64,000 bases of DNA from Chryseobacterium sp. CH25 (GTDB taxonomy: Bacteria > Bacteroidota > Bacteroidia > Flavobacteriales > Weeksellaceae): the NCBI RefSeq assembly GCF_004119455.1, contig NZ_NRQT01000003.1, positions 62,001 to 126,000 of the forward strand, in the 5' to 3' direction. Under the pieces are notes generated by a model. It had not been told where the DNA came from. It worked only from the letters and a program-made list of their open reading frames with translations, and searched no databases. Shown here in pieces: positions 46,910 through 56,507 of this stretch (positions are counted from its first letter, which is position 1; each line of letters opens with the position of its first letter). A program made the position numbers and the translations under genes.

Positions 46910-48310
46910 TTATTGAATATCGTTTCCTATTATATAACCGCTTGTGCCATATATTTTTCTAATCGCGTTATTATTAAATCTATATTTATTATATACAGCA
47001 AGATTTGGAATATATCTTAAAACATTGCCTTCTCTCATATATATCTTATTAGTATAGACATCCTGCTTCAGATCATTATCTGGTGTTAAATCAGCCCCAC
47101 GTTCTACTGTTGCCAAATTACTTGGGCTAATCGTTGCAATTTCACCAGAAGCTATATTAAATAAACCATCAAGAGTCATAGAGCTTTGAATATATCTCAG
47201 TTTGTTTTCAAACATAAAAAAGATCTGATTAGTAACCGGATTTCTAACAAAATTACCGTTAACAAGGTTTGCACTGTTTGTATATGTTAATCTTACCTGA
47301 TTATCAATTAAATACTGATCTATATAAGCTTTCATTTGAGCCTTTTTCACTGGATCTTTAATAAATTCATAAAGAGGAATCAAACCGTTATTTCCAAATT
47401 CTACCAGTACTGCATTAGCTGGTGTTGAGCTATTCTGCCAATTGGTAATATTAACCTTAGGATTCGTTATCTCAAGGTCTAAATCTCCCACAAGTCCCTT
47501 CGATGGATCTCCTCCTCTTGTTCTGAAAGATAATTTTCTTGAATAGTTTTTATTTGATTCTGAAGTTTCTACGTTGTTATCAACATCAGCATCAAATATA
47601 TTTTTTACCCCAACTTTAACTCCAACTCTGGCTGCTTTCTCACGGTTTTGATTAGTGGTTTCAGACTGAAACATAGCATCTAACTTAGCACCTGTATAAA
47701 TATCTATTGCAACGTGAGTTCCATAATCGTTTACAATCTGCTGAGGACTATTAGACTGTAAGTCATTCGTAAACTCCGGAGTCAAGTAATCAGATAGTAA
47801 AGCAGGAGTAGCATTAAATCTAAATCTCCTTTGCTTAATTAATAAATTATAGCTCCCATAAATGTATTTAGCATCAAATTTATTGCTGCTATTATTAACC
47901 ACTGAAGAGCTAAAAGAAATTGAAATGAGTTTTTTAAATAAAGAGAATCCAGCTGTAGCACCCACTTTAGTAGATACCATTTTTGAATAAGCTTCTGCAT
48001 GTTCTCCATATTCTTCAATAAATTCCTGAGAAAATACATTATCAGTAATCAATCTCCCAGCCTGTTCGTTTTTGAACTTTTCAATATCAATTACCTGATA
48101 TCCTGAAGAGTTTGAATTGGCATATTCACCTGTTGCGTTATAACCATATCCCAAGACATCATAAGCACCATCACCAGCAAACTTTGCCGCGTTTTTTCTT
48201 GATCCATTATTTAAATCTGCAACTGAGGCAGAGTTCTCAAGTTCTTCCGTAGAACAGGAAGTTGCAAACAGTAAAATAATACTGCTAAAAAGTAAACTGA
48301 GTTTTTTCAT
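46910..48310 (-). CDS. MACPF (perforin-like) domain lipoprotein
   Basis: A 466-residue lipoprotein (signal peptide MKKLSLLFSSIILLFATSC). The MACPF core covers about residues 50-320; the family signature reads NDYGTHVAIDIYTGAKLD (Y-G-T-H with a later Gly), and flanking helical stretches could be the membrane-inserting hairpins. Residues ~340-466 hold two repeats of one pattern, each with LRYI (NQIFFMFENKLRYIQSS and NKIYMREGNVLRYIPNL). Related Bacteroidales MACPF proteins kill competing strains, so an antibacterial role is possible. It has its own terminator and lies beside two GG-leader peptides. Confidence 0.85.
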   Translation of the reverse strand: MKKLSLLFSSIILLFATSCSTEELENSASVADLNNGSRKNAAKFAGDGAYDVLGYGYNATGEYANSNSSGYQVIDIEKFKNEQAGRLITDNVFSQEFIEEYGEHAEAYSKMVSTKVGATAGFSLFKKLISISFSSSVVNNSSNKFDAKYIYGSYNLLIKQRRFRFNATPALLSDYLTPEFTNDLQSNSPQQIVNDYGTHVAIDIYTGAKLDAMFQSETTNQNREKAARVGVKVGVKNIFDADVDNNVETSESNKNYSRKLSFRTRGGDPSKGLVGDLDLEITNPKVNITNWQNSSTPANAVLVEFGNNGLIPLYEFIKDPVKKAQMKAYIDQYLIDNQVRLTYTNSANLVNGNFVRNPVTNQIFFMFENKLRYIQSSMTLDGLFNIASGEIATISPSNLATVERGADLTPDNDLKQDVYTNKIYMREGNVLRYIPNLAVYNKYRFNNNAIRKIYGTSGYIIGNDIQ

Positions 48311-48450
48311 GTTATAATTTTAAGTCTGTAAAACTAGCTCATTACGCCTAAAATCAAAATGACATAAATCATCTTTTAGGGAATTAATAAGCAAAAAACA
48401 AAATCATTTTACTAACCACTTATTTATCAATATCTTTAAATAAAAAAATC

Positions 48451-49206
48451 ATGAAAACTATAGAAGAGGTCCTGAAAAAACTGGATGAAATCATCATCCG
48501 GTGCAAAGAAAACAAAAGTCCGGCTGGATATTTCGCCTGTACTTACCGCATTATGACGGCCCAGGTTTTAAAAGGAATTCAACAAAAGAAATTTGAAGAT
48601 AATCCCCGAATGACAATGCTGGATATTGCTTTTGCACAACGCTACCTGGAAGCCTGGGAAAACTACAGTAATGGTAAAAAGTGTACTAATGCCTGGTATA
48701 TTGCCTTTGAAGCCACTAAAAATAAAGATCTTCTGATCTTACAACATATTTTTCTGGGTATGAATGCTCACATCAATCTGGATCTGGGAATTTCCGCAGC
48801 TTCCATTATGCCTTACAGGAAAATTAATCCGTTAAAAAAAGATTTTGAGAATATTAATAATGTGATTGCTTCCATTAATCAGAAAGTACAGGATTCGCTA
48901 AACAAAATATGTTATCCGGTACAACTTATTGACCAGCTTTCCAACGGGAAAGATAATGTGATCCTCGATTTTGCAATTTCCAAAGCCAGAGATACTTCAT
49001 GGGCAACAGCGGTGATTGCCTCCAATACCCCTAATTTTTTAAGAGAGCAGGTTATTAACATCGTAGATTATGCAGCAGCAAAAGTGGCTACACAAATTTT
49101 GAATCCAAAAATACTTACTCCTGCTCTGCTTAAAGAACTGAAGAAATGTGAAAGCAACGATATTGTGAAGAATATTGAAATTCTGGAATCAACAAAAACA
49201 GTTTAA
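48451..49206 (+). CDS. DUF5995-family protein
   Basis: A 251-residue soluble protein with no signal peptide. It is mostly helical and matches my memory of the DUF5995 family: YFACTYRIMTAQVLKGIQQK, FAQRYLEAWENYSNGKKCTN, QHIFLGMNAHINLDLGISAA. The conserved His and Asp in GMNAHINLDLG and the RYLEAW block could be metal or substrate ligands, but no activity is known. It is divergent from the MACPF gene and convergent with the metal-efflux operon. Confidence 0.82.
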   Translation: MKTIEEVLKKLDEIIIRCKENKSPAGYFACTYRIMTAQVLKGIQQKKFEDNPRMTMLDIAFAQRYLEAWENYSNGKKCTNAWYIAFEATKNKDLLILQHIFLGMNAHINLDLGISAASIMPYRKINPLKKDFENINNVIASINQKVQDSLNKICYPVQLIDQLSNGKDNVILDFAISKARDTSWATAVIASNTPNFLREQVINIVDYAAAKVATQILNPKILTPALLKELKKCESNDIVKNIEILESTKTV

Positions 49207-49219
49207 ACTAAAACAAAAA

Positions 49220-49247
49220 GGCCGGGATCTTCCTCACGGATCCCGAC
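49220..49247. terminator. terminator of the metal-efflux operon
   Basis: GGGATC and GATCCC arms extended by C-G pairs, with a 9-base loop, followed on the minus strand by CCTTTTTGTTTT. It lies about 26 bases past the czcA stop. Confidence 0.78.
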
Positions 49248-49272
49248 CTCATAATGAACAAATAAAAAGAAA

Positions 49273-52200
49273 CTACATTGTTTCTTTATGCTTTTTACGA
49301 TAAGCATAATAGAACACAATTGGCAATATGGTAAATGACAGCAGCATACAGATAATTAATCCACCTACAATCATAATGGCTAAAGGTTTTTGAATTTCAG
49401 AACCCATTCCATTAGACATGGCCGCCGGAAGAAGTCCCATGGATCCCATCAAGGCAATCATCACTACAGGACGGATTCTGCTTTTTACTCCTTCGGAAAT
49501 GGATTCTTTAAGAGACATCCTATTCTGAAGATTTTCTTTCATCACTCCAATCAGAACAATCCCATCAATAGTAGCTACCCCGAAAAGGATAATAAAACCG
49601 ATTCCTGCTGAGATTCCAAAGATGGTTCCCGTAAACCAAAGGGATAAAAATCCTCCAATGAAAGCAAAAGCCAATGTAATAGAAGAAATCAGTGTGTCTT
49701 TTACATTTCCAAAGTTGAAGTACAGGAGCATAAGAATAAGCACAAGTGAAATAGGAACCACCATAGCCAACTGCTTAGCTGCTCTTTCTTTACTTTCAAA
49801 TTCACCAGCCCATGTCATTTTATGGTTTTTAGGAAGATTCACTTCTTTTTCTACTTTTTCCTTGGCTTCTTTAATAGTACTTCCAAGGTCACGTCCTTCA
49901 ATATTGAATCCTACCCCAATATATCTGCTGTTTCCTTCACGATAAATAAACGATGGTCCGGTGTGGTAATCAATAGTTGCAATTTCCTTCAGTGGCACTT
50001 TCTTATTATCCTGAGTTGGGATCAGAATATTCCCCATTTTTTCAGGAGTATCACGGTATTCTTTTTCAAATCTGAGCATCACATCAAACATTCTTTCTTC
50101 TTCATAGAACTTGGTTGCAGCCTGACCACCAATTGTCATTTCAATGACAGCCTGTGCGTCTGCTGTGGAAACTCCATATTTTGCCATTTTGGAATCATGA
50201 AGTTGTATTCTGAGTTCCGGAAGTCCTATATTTTTAAAGACATTCACATCTGAAATTCCCGGAACTGTTCTGATGGAATTGGCAACTTGATTGGCATAAT
50301 TTTCAAGCTGGAATAAGTCATTTCCGAATATTTTAATCACCAATGGCGCTTTTACTCCAGCTACATATTCTTCTACGTTATCCTGAATCGGCTGACTGAA
50401 CCCAAAATTGATTCCCGGATATTTTTCAAGTGAAACTCTCATTTGTTCGAGAAGCTCTTCCTTGGAAATTTTCTTTTTCCATTCATTTTCCGGTTTCAGC
50501 TGAATGTTAAATTCAATATTAAAGAAACCTGTAGGGTCTGTTCCATCATTAGGACGACCGGTTTGAGTCATAACGAATTTCACTTCATCATACTTCATGA
50601 GAATCTCTTTCATCTCTTTAGTAAGCCTTACAGATTCATCCAGATTGACACTATTTGGTAGTGTGGCACGTACATAGATGGCTCCTTCATTCAGTTTTGG
50701 TAAGAATTCTGAACCATAATTTGAAAACCTCCATCCACATAAAGCCAGTAAAGCCACAAAACCAATCATGAACCCTTTTTTATGACGAACACTGAAATCA
50801 TAAATTCTATAGATGTTCACTCTGAAGAATCTTGAAATAAAGTTTTCTTTTTCTTCAATATTCTTAGTTAATAAAAGCTTACACATGGCCGGAACATAGG
50901 TTAAACTTAAGATCAGTGAACCTAACAGTGCATACCCTAGTGTAAAGGCTAAAGGAGAGAACATTTTTCCTTCCACTTTCTGGAAAGAGAAAATAGGCAT
51001 CAGAGCTACAATCAAAATCAATAAGGCAAAGAAAATATAGCTTGCCACACTTCCTGCACTTTTCTTGATGATTCCAAGTTTGGAAATCTTATTAAATCTC
51101 TTTAATCCAATCTTCTTGGCCTTTAATTCGAGGGCGACAAACACATGTTCCACGATGACGAGTGTTCCTTCCAATAGCAATCCAAAGTCTAATGCTCCCA
51201 TGGAAATCAGGTTTGCCGGAAGCCCTTGAATTTTCAACATAATAATCGCGAAAAGGAAAGCTAACGGAATTACTGATGCCACGATAAATGTAGTTCTCCA
51301 ATTGTAAAGGAAAATAAATACAATAATAGAAACCAGGATAACTCCTTCAATCAGGTTTTTAGAAACGGTATGAACGGTTGTATTCACCAGTTCTGTACGG
51401 TCAATAATCGGAACAATCTGAACATCTCCCGGTAATTCTCCGCCATTCAGCTGCTCTATTCTGTCTTTCAGTCTTGCAATTACCTCACTTGGATTTTCTC
51501 CACGAAGCATAATGACAATCCCTTCTACTACATCGTTTTCTTTATTGTATCCTACCTGTCCCAATCTCGGTTTTGCAGAAACTTTAACTTCAGCAACGTG
51601 CTTTACTAAAATAGGAGTAGAACCTTTTACTTCAATCTGAATATTTTCAATATCCTCTTTCTTTTCCAAAAGACCGATCCCCCGCACTACATAAGCCTGA
51701 TCTCCTTTTGCCACTACATCTCCACCTACATTAATATTACTCTTTGAAACTGCTTCATACACATCCAGGGGGGAAAGGTCGTAATTGTGTAATTCTGTAG
51801 GATTAATTTTTATTTCATACGTTTTTTCTTCACCTCCAAAGCTTACCACATCCGCCACTCCGGGAACGGCCAGTAATTCTCTTTCAACAAGCCAATCCTG
51901 GATCGCTGTAACCTCTTTAATGGGTAATTTACTTTTAATGATATAGCGGTAAATTTCACCTGTAGCTCCTGACGGTGGCTCAATACTGTATTCTGCTCCT
52001 GCAGGAAGATCTACATTACCAAGCTTGTTGGAAGCATACTGCTGTGCATAAAAATCATTGACATGGTCATCAAAAATCACAGTAACCACTGATAATCCAA
52101 ACAGGGAAATAGACCTTACCGAAGTTTTATTCGGAATGGCATTCATCTCCTTGGAAATAGGTAGTGTTACAAATTTCTCTATTTCTTCGGCACTTCTTCC

Positions 52201-52371
52201 AGGCCATTGGGTAATGACTCTTACTCTTGTATTGGTAACGTCCGGAAAAGCTTCAATGGGAGTGTGTATATAAGAATAGATTCCTCCAAGCAATAACATG
52301 AAAGTTCCTAAAAGAACAATCAGTGAGTTTTTTAAAGAGAAGGAAACTATATTCTGAACAAATTTTCGCAT
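49273..52371 (-). CDS. heavy-metal efflux RND pump (CzcA/CusA type)
   Basis: A 1032-residue inner-membrane pump that should move metal cations out of the periplasm or cytosol with proton import. Twelve helices and two large periplasmic loops are visible, with blocks TPIEAFPDVTNTRVRV, FGLSVVTVIFDD, GRPNDGTDPTGFFNIEF. The charged triad in helix 4 reads DFGLLLEGTLVIVE: Asp395, Glu401, Glu408, so the middle Asp of CzcA is Glu here. Metal choice cannot be read from the sequence. Its start shares one base with the czcB stop. It ends the operon before a terminator. Confidence 0.93.
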   Translation of the reverse strand: MRKFVQNIVSFSLKNSLIVLLGTFMLLLGGIYSYIHTPIEAFPDVTNTRVRVITQWPGRSAEEIEKFVTLPISKEMNAIPNKTSVRSISLFGLSVVTVIFDDHVNDFYAQQYASNKLGNVDLPAGAEYSIEPPSGATGEIYRYIIKSKLPIKEVTAIQDWLVERELLAVPGVADVVSFGGEEKTYEIKINPTELHNYDLSPLDVYEAVSKSNINVGGDVVAKGDQAYVVRGIGLLEKKEDIENIQIEVKGSTPILVKHVAEVKVSAKPRLGQVGYNKENDVVEGIVIMLRGENPSEVIARLKDRIEQLNGGELPGDVQIVPIIDRTELVNTTVHTVSKNLIEGVILVSIIVFIFLYNWRTTFIVASVIPLAFLFAIIMLKIQGLPANLISMGALDFGLLLEGTLVIVEHVFVALELKAKKIGLKRFNKISKLGIIKKSAGSVASYIFFALLILIVALMPIFSFQKVEGKMFSPLAFTLGYALLGSLILSLTYVPAMCKLLLTKNIEEKENFISRFFRVNIYRIYDFSVRHKKGFMIGFVALLALCGWRFSNYGSEFLPKLNEGAIYVRATLPNSVNLDESVRLTKEMKEILMKYDEVKFVMTQTGRPNDGTDPTGFFNIEFNIQLKPENEWKKKISKEELLEQMRVSLEKYPGINFGFSQPIQDNVEEYVAGVKAPLVIKIFGNDLFQLENYANQVANSIRTVPGISDVNVFKNIGLPELRIQLHDSKMAKYGVSTADAQAVIEMTIGGQAATKFYEEERMFDVMLRFEKEYRDTPEKMGNILIPTQDNKKVPLKEIATIDYHTGPSFIYREGNSRYIGVGFNIEGRDLGSTIKEAKEKVEKEVNLPKNHKMTWAGEFESKERAAKQLAMVVPISLVLILMLLYFNFGNVKDTLISSITLAFAFIGGFLSLWFTGTIFGISAGIGFIILFGVATIDGIVLIGVMKENLQNRMSLKESISEGVKSRIRPVVMIALMGSMGLLPAAMSNGMGSEIQKPLAIMIVGGLIICMLLSFTILPIVFYYAYRKKHKETM

Positions 52372-53486
52372 TACTTCTTAGAGGTGTTTAATTGGTTTTT
52401 CAGGTTCTCATAAATCAACAGTCCATTGGAAGCAATTACATTTTCACCTTGTTTTAAATTTCCTTCTACATATATATATTGACTGTTAGATGCTATTTCC
52501 GTAACAGGTCTTATTTCCAATTCACAGTCTTTTTTATATACCACTACATAACTCTGATTATTATCGAAGATCAAAGCTTTTGCAGGAATAGCCAACGCAC
52601 TTTTGTTTTGAGCATTAACAGGTAAAACAACATCTGCTGACATTCCGGGTCTTAGCTTCATTCCGTTGTTATCCATAATGATCTTAGCTTTTAATACTCT
52701 TTCATTTTCATTAAAAACCTGAGAAATATTGTTAATCTTTCCTGAAAAACTGTCATCTGGGTAAGCTAAAGTCTTTACAACAACCGGCTGATCTACGTAT
52801 ACGTGTCTCATGTTGGTAGCATATACATTAGCCATCACCCAAACTTTATCCAGATTGGAAATGGTAAAAAGCTGGTCACCACCGGCAGTTACAGGCATTC
52901 CTTTAGAAATATTCTTATTGATCACATAACCATCTGCAGGCGCTTTAATCTGTAGTGTACTTCCACCAGCAGAATACAGCTGCATATTCTTTTGCGTTTT
53001 AGAAATATTAGACTGAAGAATGGTTACTTCAGCTCTTGCTTCCTGAAGATCTTTCTGAGAGGCAATATCATCTTTATACATTGCTTCTACAGAGACAAGC
53101 TTTCTTTTAGCCACGGCAAGTTGAGCCTGTAATGTCTGGGTGTCATCCTGCATTTCATTAACTGCCGTACTTTTTACAGAAGCCAGAATCTGTCCTTTTT
53201 TTACATAATCTCCAAGGGAAAAATAAGTATCGGTAACTACTCCATCCACAAGACTTACAAAAGGAACCGTTTTATCAGAGTTGCTTTCCACTTCTCCGGT
53301 AAGGGTGATACTTTCTTCAATGGGAAGCATTTCTACCTTGGCAAGCTTAATATCTTTTTTAAGCTCCTGACTGATGCAATACTTTTTTTCAGCATCGTTA
53401 GTTGGTTTCTCTTCTTTACAACCTGTAAATAGAACCAGGGCAGACAGAGATAATACAGAGATATATTTAGTAGTGTTCATTTTCAT
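52371..53486 (-). CDS. metal-efflux membrane-fusion lipoprotein (CzcB/CusB type)
   Basis: This 371-residue periplasmic adaptor links the RND pump to the outer-membrane channel. It is a lipoprotein (VLSLSALVLFTGC). A barrel-sandwich hybrid (about 65-100 and 175-205; GVVTDTYFSLGDYVKKGQIL and IKAPADGYVINKNISKGMPV) flanks a helical hairpin (about 110-165), and a beta-barrel follows (VWVMANVYATNMRHVYVDQP). The C-terminal end is short. It lies between the czcC-like and czcA-like genes. The start could also be the Met at residue 3. Confidence 0.92.
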   Translation of the reverse strand: MKMNTTKYISVLSLSALVLFTGCKEEKPTNDAEKKYCISQELKKDIKLAKVEMLPIEESITLTGEVESNSDKTVPFVSLVDGVVTDTYFSLGDYVKKGQILASVKSTAVNEMQDDTQTLQAQLAVAKRKLVSVEAMYKDDIASQKDLQEARAEVTILQSNISKTQKNMQLYSAGGSTLQIKAPADGYVINKNISKGMPVTAGGDQLFTISNLDKVWVMANVYATNMRHVYVDQPVVVKTLAYPDDSFSGKINNISQVFNENERVLKAKIIMDNNGMKLRPGMSADVVLPVNAQNKSALAIPAKALIFDNNQSYVVVYKKDCELEIRPVTEIASNSQYIYVEGNLKQGENVIASNGLLIYENLKNQLNTSKK

Positions 53487-53528
53487 AAGTAGATGTTCGT
53501 ATTTTTTAAGGTCATGCTTAATGATCGT

Positions 53529-54802
53529 TTATAAATCTTGTCCAACAACATATTGCAGGTTTTCATAGTATTGATTAAGCTCTTTTTTGGTATCGAGTAT
53601 GATCATTTTATTGCCAATGTAGGTATCCAGGAAATCCATATATTCAAGCATACTGATGTTTCTGAGTCTGAAATTCTTTTCATGACTTACCAGCAAACCG
53701 TCTAATGTAGATTCATAGGTATCATCAATTTCTTCAGAGACCTGTTGGGTACGGATATAGTTTTTGAAAACAGCAACAATTTCATTTTCCGACTTCAGCT
53801 GATTTTTACGGGTTTCATTTTTACTTTTTTGAATTTCAAGTTGAGCTTCCTGAATGTTTCCTTTATTTCTGTCGAAGATGGGAAGGTCTACAGAAAGTCC
53901 TAATCCGATAAAATCTTTCATGATATTTCCACCACGATCATAACCAATGGAAACAGCTACATCCGGAGTTTTCATTGCATTCTGAATTTCAAGATTCTTA
54001 GCTGCATGCTTCTCTTTATTTTTAGCAATCAGGATATCCGGACGGTTTTCTTTTGCTTTTTCCACCCATTGAGTGAGTTCAATTTCTGAAAGCTGTTTTT
54101 CCGGCATGGTAAATGAATCTGAAATCACAAGATAAGAATGGGATGGAATCATCAGTAAAGCTTTCAGTTCTGCCTGTTGGTCTTCAATTTCCTGCTTCAA
54201 TGACACAAGCTTTTTCTTGAATTCAATTTCCTGTGCTTTCAGACGGATATATTCAGCCTTACTGATATTCCCAAGATTTAATTGATTATTATATGATTTC
54301 GTTAATTTTTCAATAGAAGCAATCTGACCCTGATAAATCTTTTGCTGTTCCTGATTATACAGAATCTCCGTAACTGAATTTCTTAAGGTCTTTTTAAGTT
54401 CACGCAATACTTCCTGTAGTTCGTATTTTTCACCTTCTACTTCAATTTTTTGTAATTCAATGTTTTTCCTTCTCTTTCCTGCAGTCTGAATTACCTGTTC
54501 TATTTCAGCAGAGATCTGGGTATTCTTTCCCCAGTTTCCGATAAGCGCTGGCTGCTCTTCAATATCATAAGTTCTCCATAGGTTAACTTCACTGATACTT
54601 AATGTAGGATTAGGCCAGTACTTAGCCTGAAGTGCTCTGGCTTCTGCCTGGGAAATCTCTAATTTCTGGGCAATAATATCAAGGTTATTGGCAAGAAAAA
54701 TAGTTTCAGCCTCCTTTCTGCTGATCTTCAGAGTATCCGAAGCCTGCGCAGAAAAGAAACTAAAACAATGAATATAAAATAGTGTAAAAAAATCTTCTTC
54801 AA
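53529..54802 (-). CDS. TolC-family outer-membrane channel (CzcC type), start unusual and apparently frameshifted
   Basis: This outer-membrane channel should complete the CzcABC complex. The continuous frame from about 54760 to 53529 reads ASDTLKISRKEAETIFLANN, KYWPNPTLSISEVNLWRTYD, and two long coiled-coil helix repeats, ending YYENLQYVVGQDL. It lacks a start in frame. A signal peptide MKKIFLHYFIFIVLVSF begins at TTG 54802-54800 in the next frame and joins as SFSAQASDTL if the A run at 54752-54755 (plus strand) had one more A. A TAGCTTTG promoter element lies just before the TTG. The full protein would be about 424 residues, normal for the family. Confidence 0.82.
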
Positions 54803-54828
54803 GGTCTCTTATTTTAAGACCACAAAGC

Positions 54829-54836
54829 TATTCTCC
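54829..54836 (-). promoter_or_regulatory. probable -7 element of the metal-efflux operon
   Basis: The minus strand reads TAGCTTTG, matching TAnnTTTG, about 27 bases before the TTG start of the czcC-like gene. No strong -33 TTTG is present. The position is read to within a few bases. Confidence 0.45.
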
Positions 54837-54924
54837 TAATATTAGAGCCAATTTCGAATGAAATTAAAATTCAGTTAGGCCAACATTAGAGTTTGATTAG
54901 AATAGGTTGGGATTTATTTTTAAT

Positions 54925-55125
54925 TCTCGCAGATCATGGAGATTACGCAGATTTTTTTAACACGAATTACACTAATGTATTTCACAAATAACACTATTAT
55001 TTCTGCAAGAATTATCCACAAACATCTGTGTAAACCTGTGTAATCTGTGGGAAATACAATCAATAGAAACGGACTTTAGTCCGTTTACATATAAATAAGA
55101 ATTCCATTGGCTTTAGCCAAAACCT
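54925..55125. repeat. REP-like intergenic repeat block
   Basis: This gap holds GCAGATCATGGAGATTACGC near its left end and three degenerate tandem units around CTGTGTAA (about 55023-55051, ATCTGTGTA, ACCTGTGTA, ATCTGTGGG). Two palindromes follow: AAACGGACTTTAGTCCGTTT (about 55068-55087) and TTGGCTTTAGCCAA (about 55108-55121). The palindromes share a CTTTAG core between different GC arms. I recall similar strings between genes of other Chryseobacterium, which would make this a dispersed REP-type element; no transposase is present. Confidence 0.6.
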
Positions 55126-55144
55126 GGAAATATGCACTATAGTT

Positions 55145-56506
55145 TTAAAAATGAGAAGGAAAAACAAGCAGAACATTCGTGCCTACATCTACTTGAGAAT
55201 CAATTTCCATGGAAATATGGTGATGATCAAAAATACTTCTGGATAAAGATAACCCAATACCACTTCCTTTAATCCCATCCACATTTTTTCCTCTGTAGAA
55301 TGTATCAGTAATTTTAACAAGATCATCTGCCGGAATTCCTTTACCCTGATCTTTCACTTCAATATTCAATTGATTATTCTTTTCCAATAAGATGATCTCA
55401 ACAGGCTGTCCATAAGAATATTTAATAGCATTTTCTACAATATTGTATAATGCGAGATATAAAAGCGTTTCATTACCCGGGAATTCTAAAAGAGAAGGTT
55501 TAGTAACCTGAAGCTGGATCTTGATAGCCGAATTATTTTCTTTGGCTTTAGCATCAAGTTTTTCATAAATCTTCCAAATCAATTCATCCACTCTTACCTG
55601 TTTGTGAGAAGACTCCAGCTTTGTCATTCCGGACATTAAAAGAAGATTATTTAGAATATTTTCAATCTCATAAACATTATCCAGAGATTCTTTAGCTACT
55701 TTTTTGTACTCTTCAGGTGTTCTGTCTTTTTGAGCAAATACTTCCAGATTCCCTGAAATAGCCGCTAACGGAGTTTTAAATTCATGAGAAACATAGTTGA
55801 TGAAATTCTGCTGCAACAAAACATTTTCAGAGATTCTCCCCAACAGTTTATTATAAGACTTAATTAGATCTTCTATTTCATCATTGGTATTGGTGGAAGT
55901 AATGGCAGTAGAAATATTATTATAATCTACCTTATTAATTCGTTCCACCACATTAGAGATAGGTTTATATACTACCTTTGATAGATACCGGCTTAAGAAA
56001 TAAATAGCCAACAATCCAATAATCAAAACAGAAAGCATAATAATGGCAAGTCTCCAGATCTGCGACTGAAAAGAATCATTCGGAGATTTTACAAAAACCA
56101 CAAAGTCTCCCTGATTATCCGGATAGAAAATCCCATAATAGAATTGATTACCAGCCATGAACTGAGTTCCCTTATTATTTCTGGCAGCCTGTAAGTGAGA
56201 AAATTTAATATTTGTATCATTCAGATTTTGTCCAAATGTCACTTCATTGTTCCGGTTATAAACTGCTACCTGATTATTCTGAATAAGATGTTTATATTCC
56301 TGCTTAATCTGAGCGTGTCTGTCTTTCGGTAATTCGTCTTTTTCAAGATAATAAATAGCAGAAATCAGGGCGGTATTCCTGAGCTTTTCGAAATAAAAGA
56401 TCTTTGTACTGTCATAATAGGCAAAAAATATCACCGCAGATGTGATGATAGAAACAATGCCAAACGAAAGGCTTGAAATAAGGGTAAACCTGTTTCTAAG
56501 CGTCAT
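55145..56506 (-). CDS. sensor histidine kinase of the metal-efflux region (CusS/CzcS-like)
   Basis: A 453-residue membrane kinase. Two helices (about 10-31 and 152-174) flank a periplasmic sensor domain of about 120 residues. A HAMP linker follows (VVYKPISNVVERINKV), then the HisKA box NYVSHEFKTPLAAI with His241 as the phosphoacceptor, and the HATPase domain with N-box NIVENAIKYS and G-box GIKGSGIGLSLSR. The gene starts one base after the response regulator stop, so the pair is co-transcribed. Its place before the Czc operon suggests it senses periplasmic metal. Confidence 0.93.
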   Translation of the reverse strand: MTLRNRFTLISSLSFGIVSIITSAVIFFAYYDSTKIFYFEKLRNTALISAIYYLEKDELPKDRHAQIKQEYKHLIQNNQVAVYNRNNEVTFGQNLNDTNIKFSHLQAARNNKGTQFMAGNQFYYGIFYPDNQGDFVVFVKSPNDSFQSQIWRLAIIMLSVLIIGLLAIYFLSRYLSKVVYKPISNVVERINKVDYNNISTAITSTNTNDEIEDLIKSYNKLLGRISENVLLQQNFINYVSHEFKTPLAAISGNLEVFAQKDRTPEEYKKVAKESLDNVYEIENILNNLLLMSGMTKLESSHKQVRVDELIWKIYEKLDAKAKENNSAIKIQLQVTKPSLLEFPGNETLLYLALYNIVENAIKYSYGQPVEIILLEKNNQLNIEVKDQGKGIPADDLVKITDTFYRGKNVDGIKGSGIGLSLSRSIFDHHHISMEIDSQVDVGTNVLLVFPSHF

Positions 56507-56507
56507 G

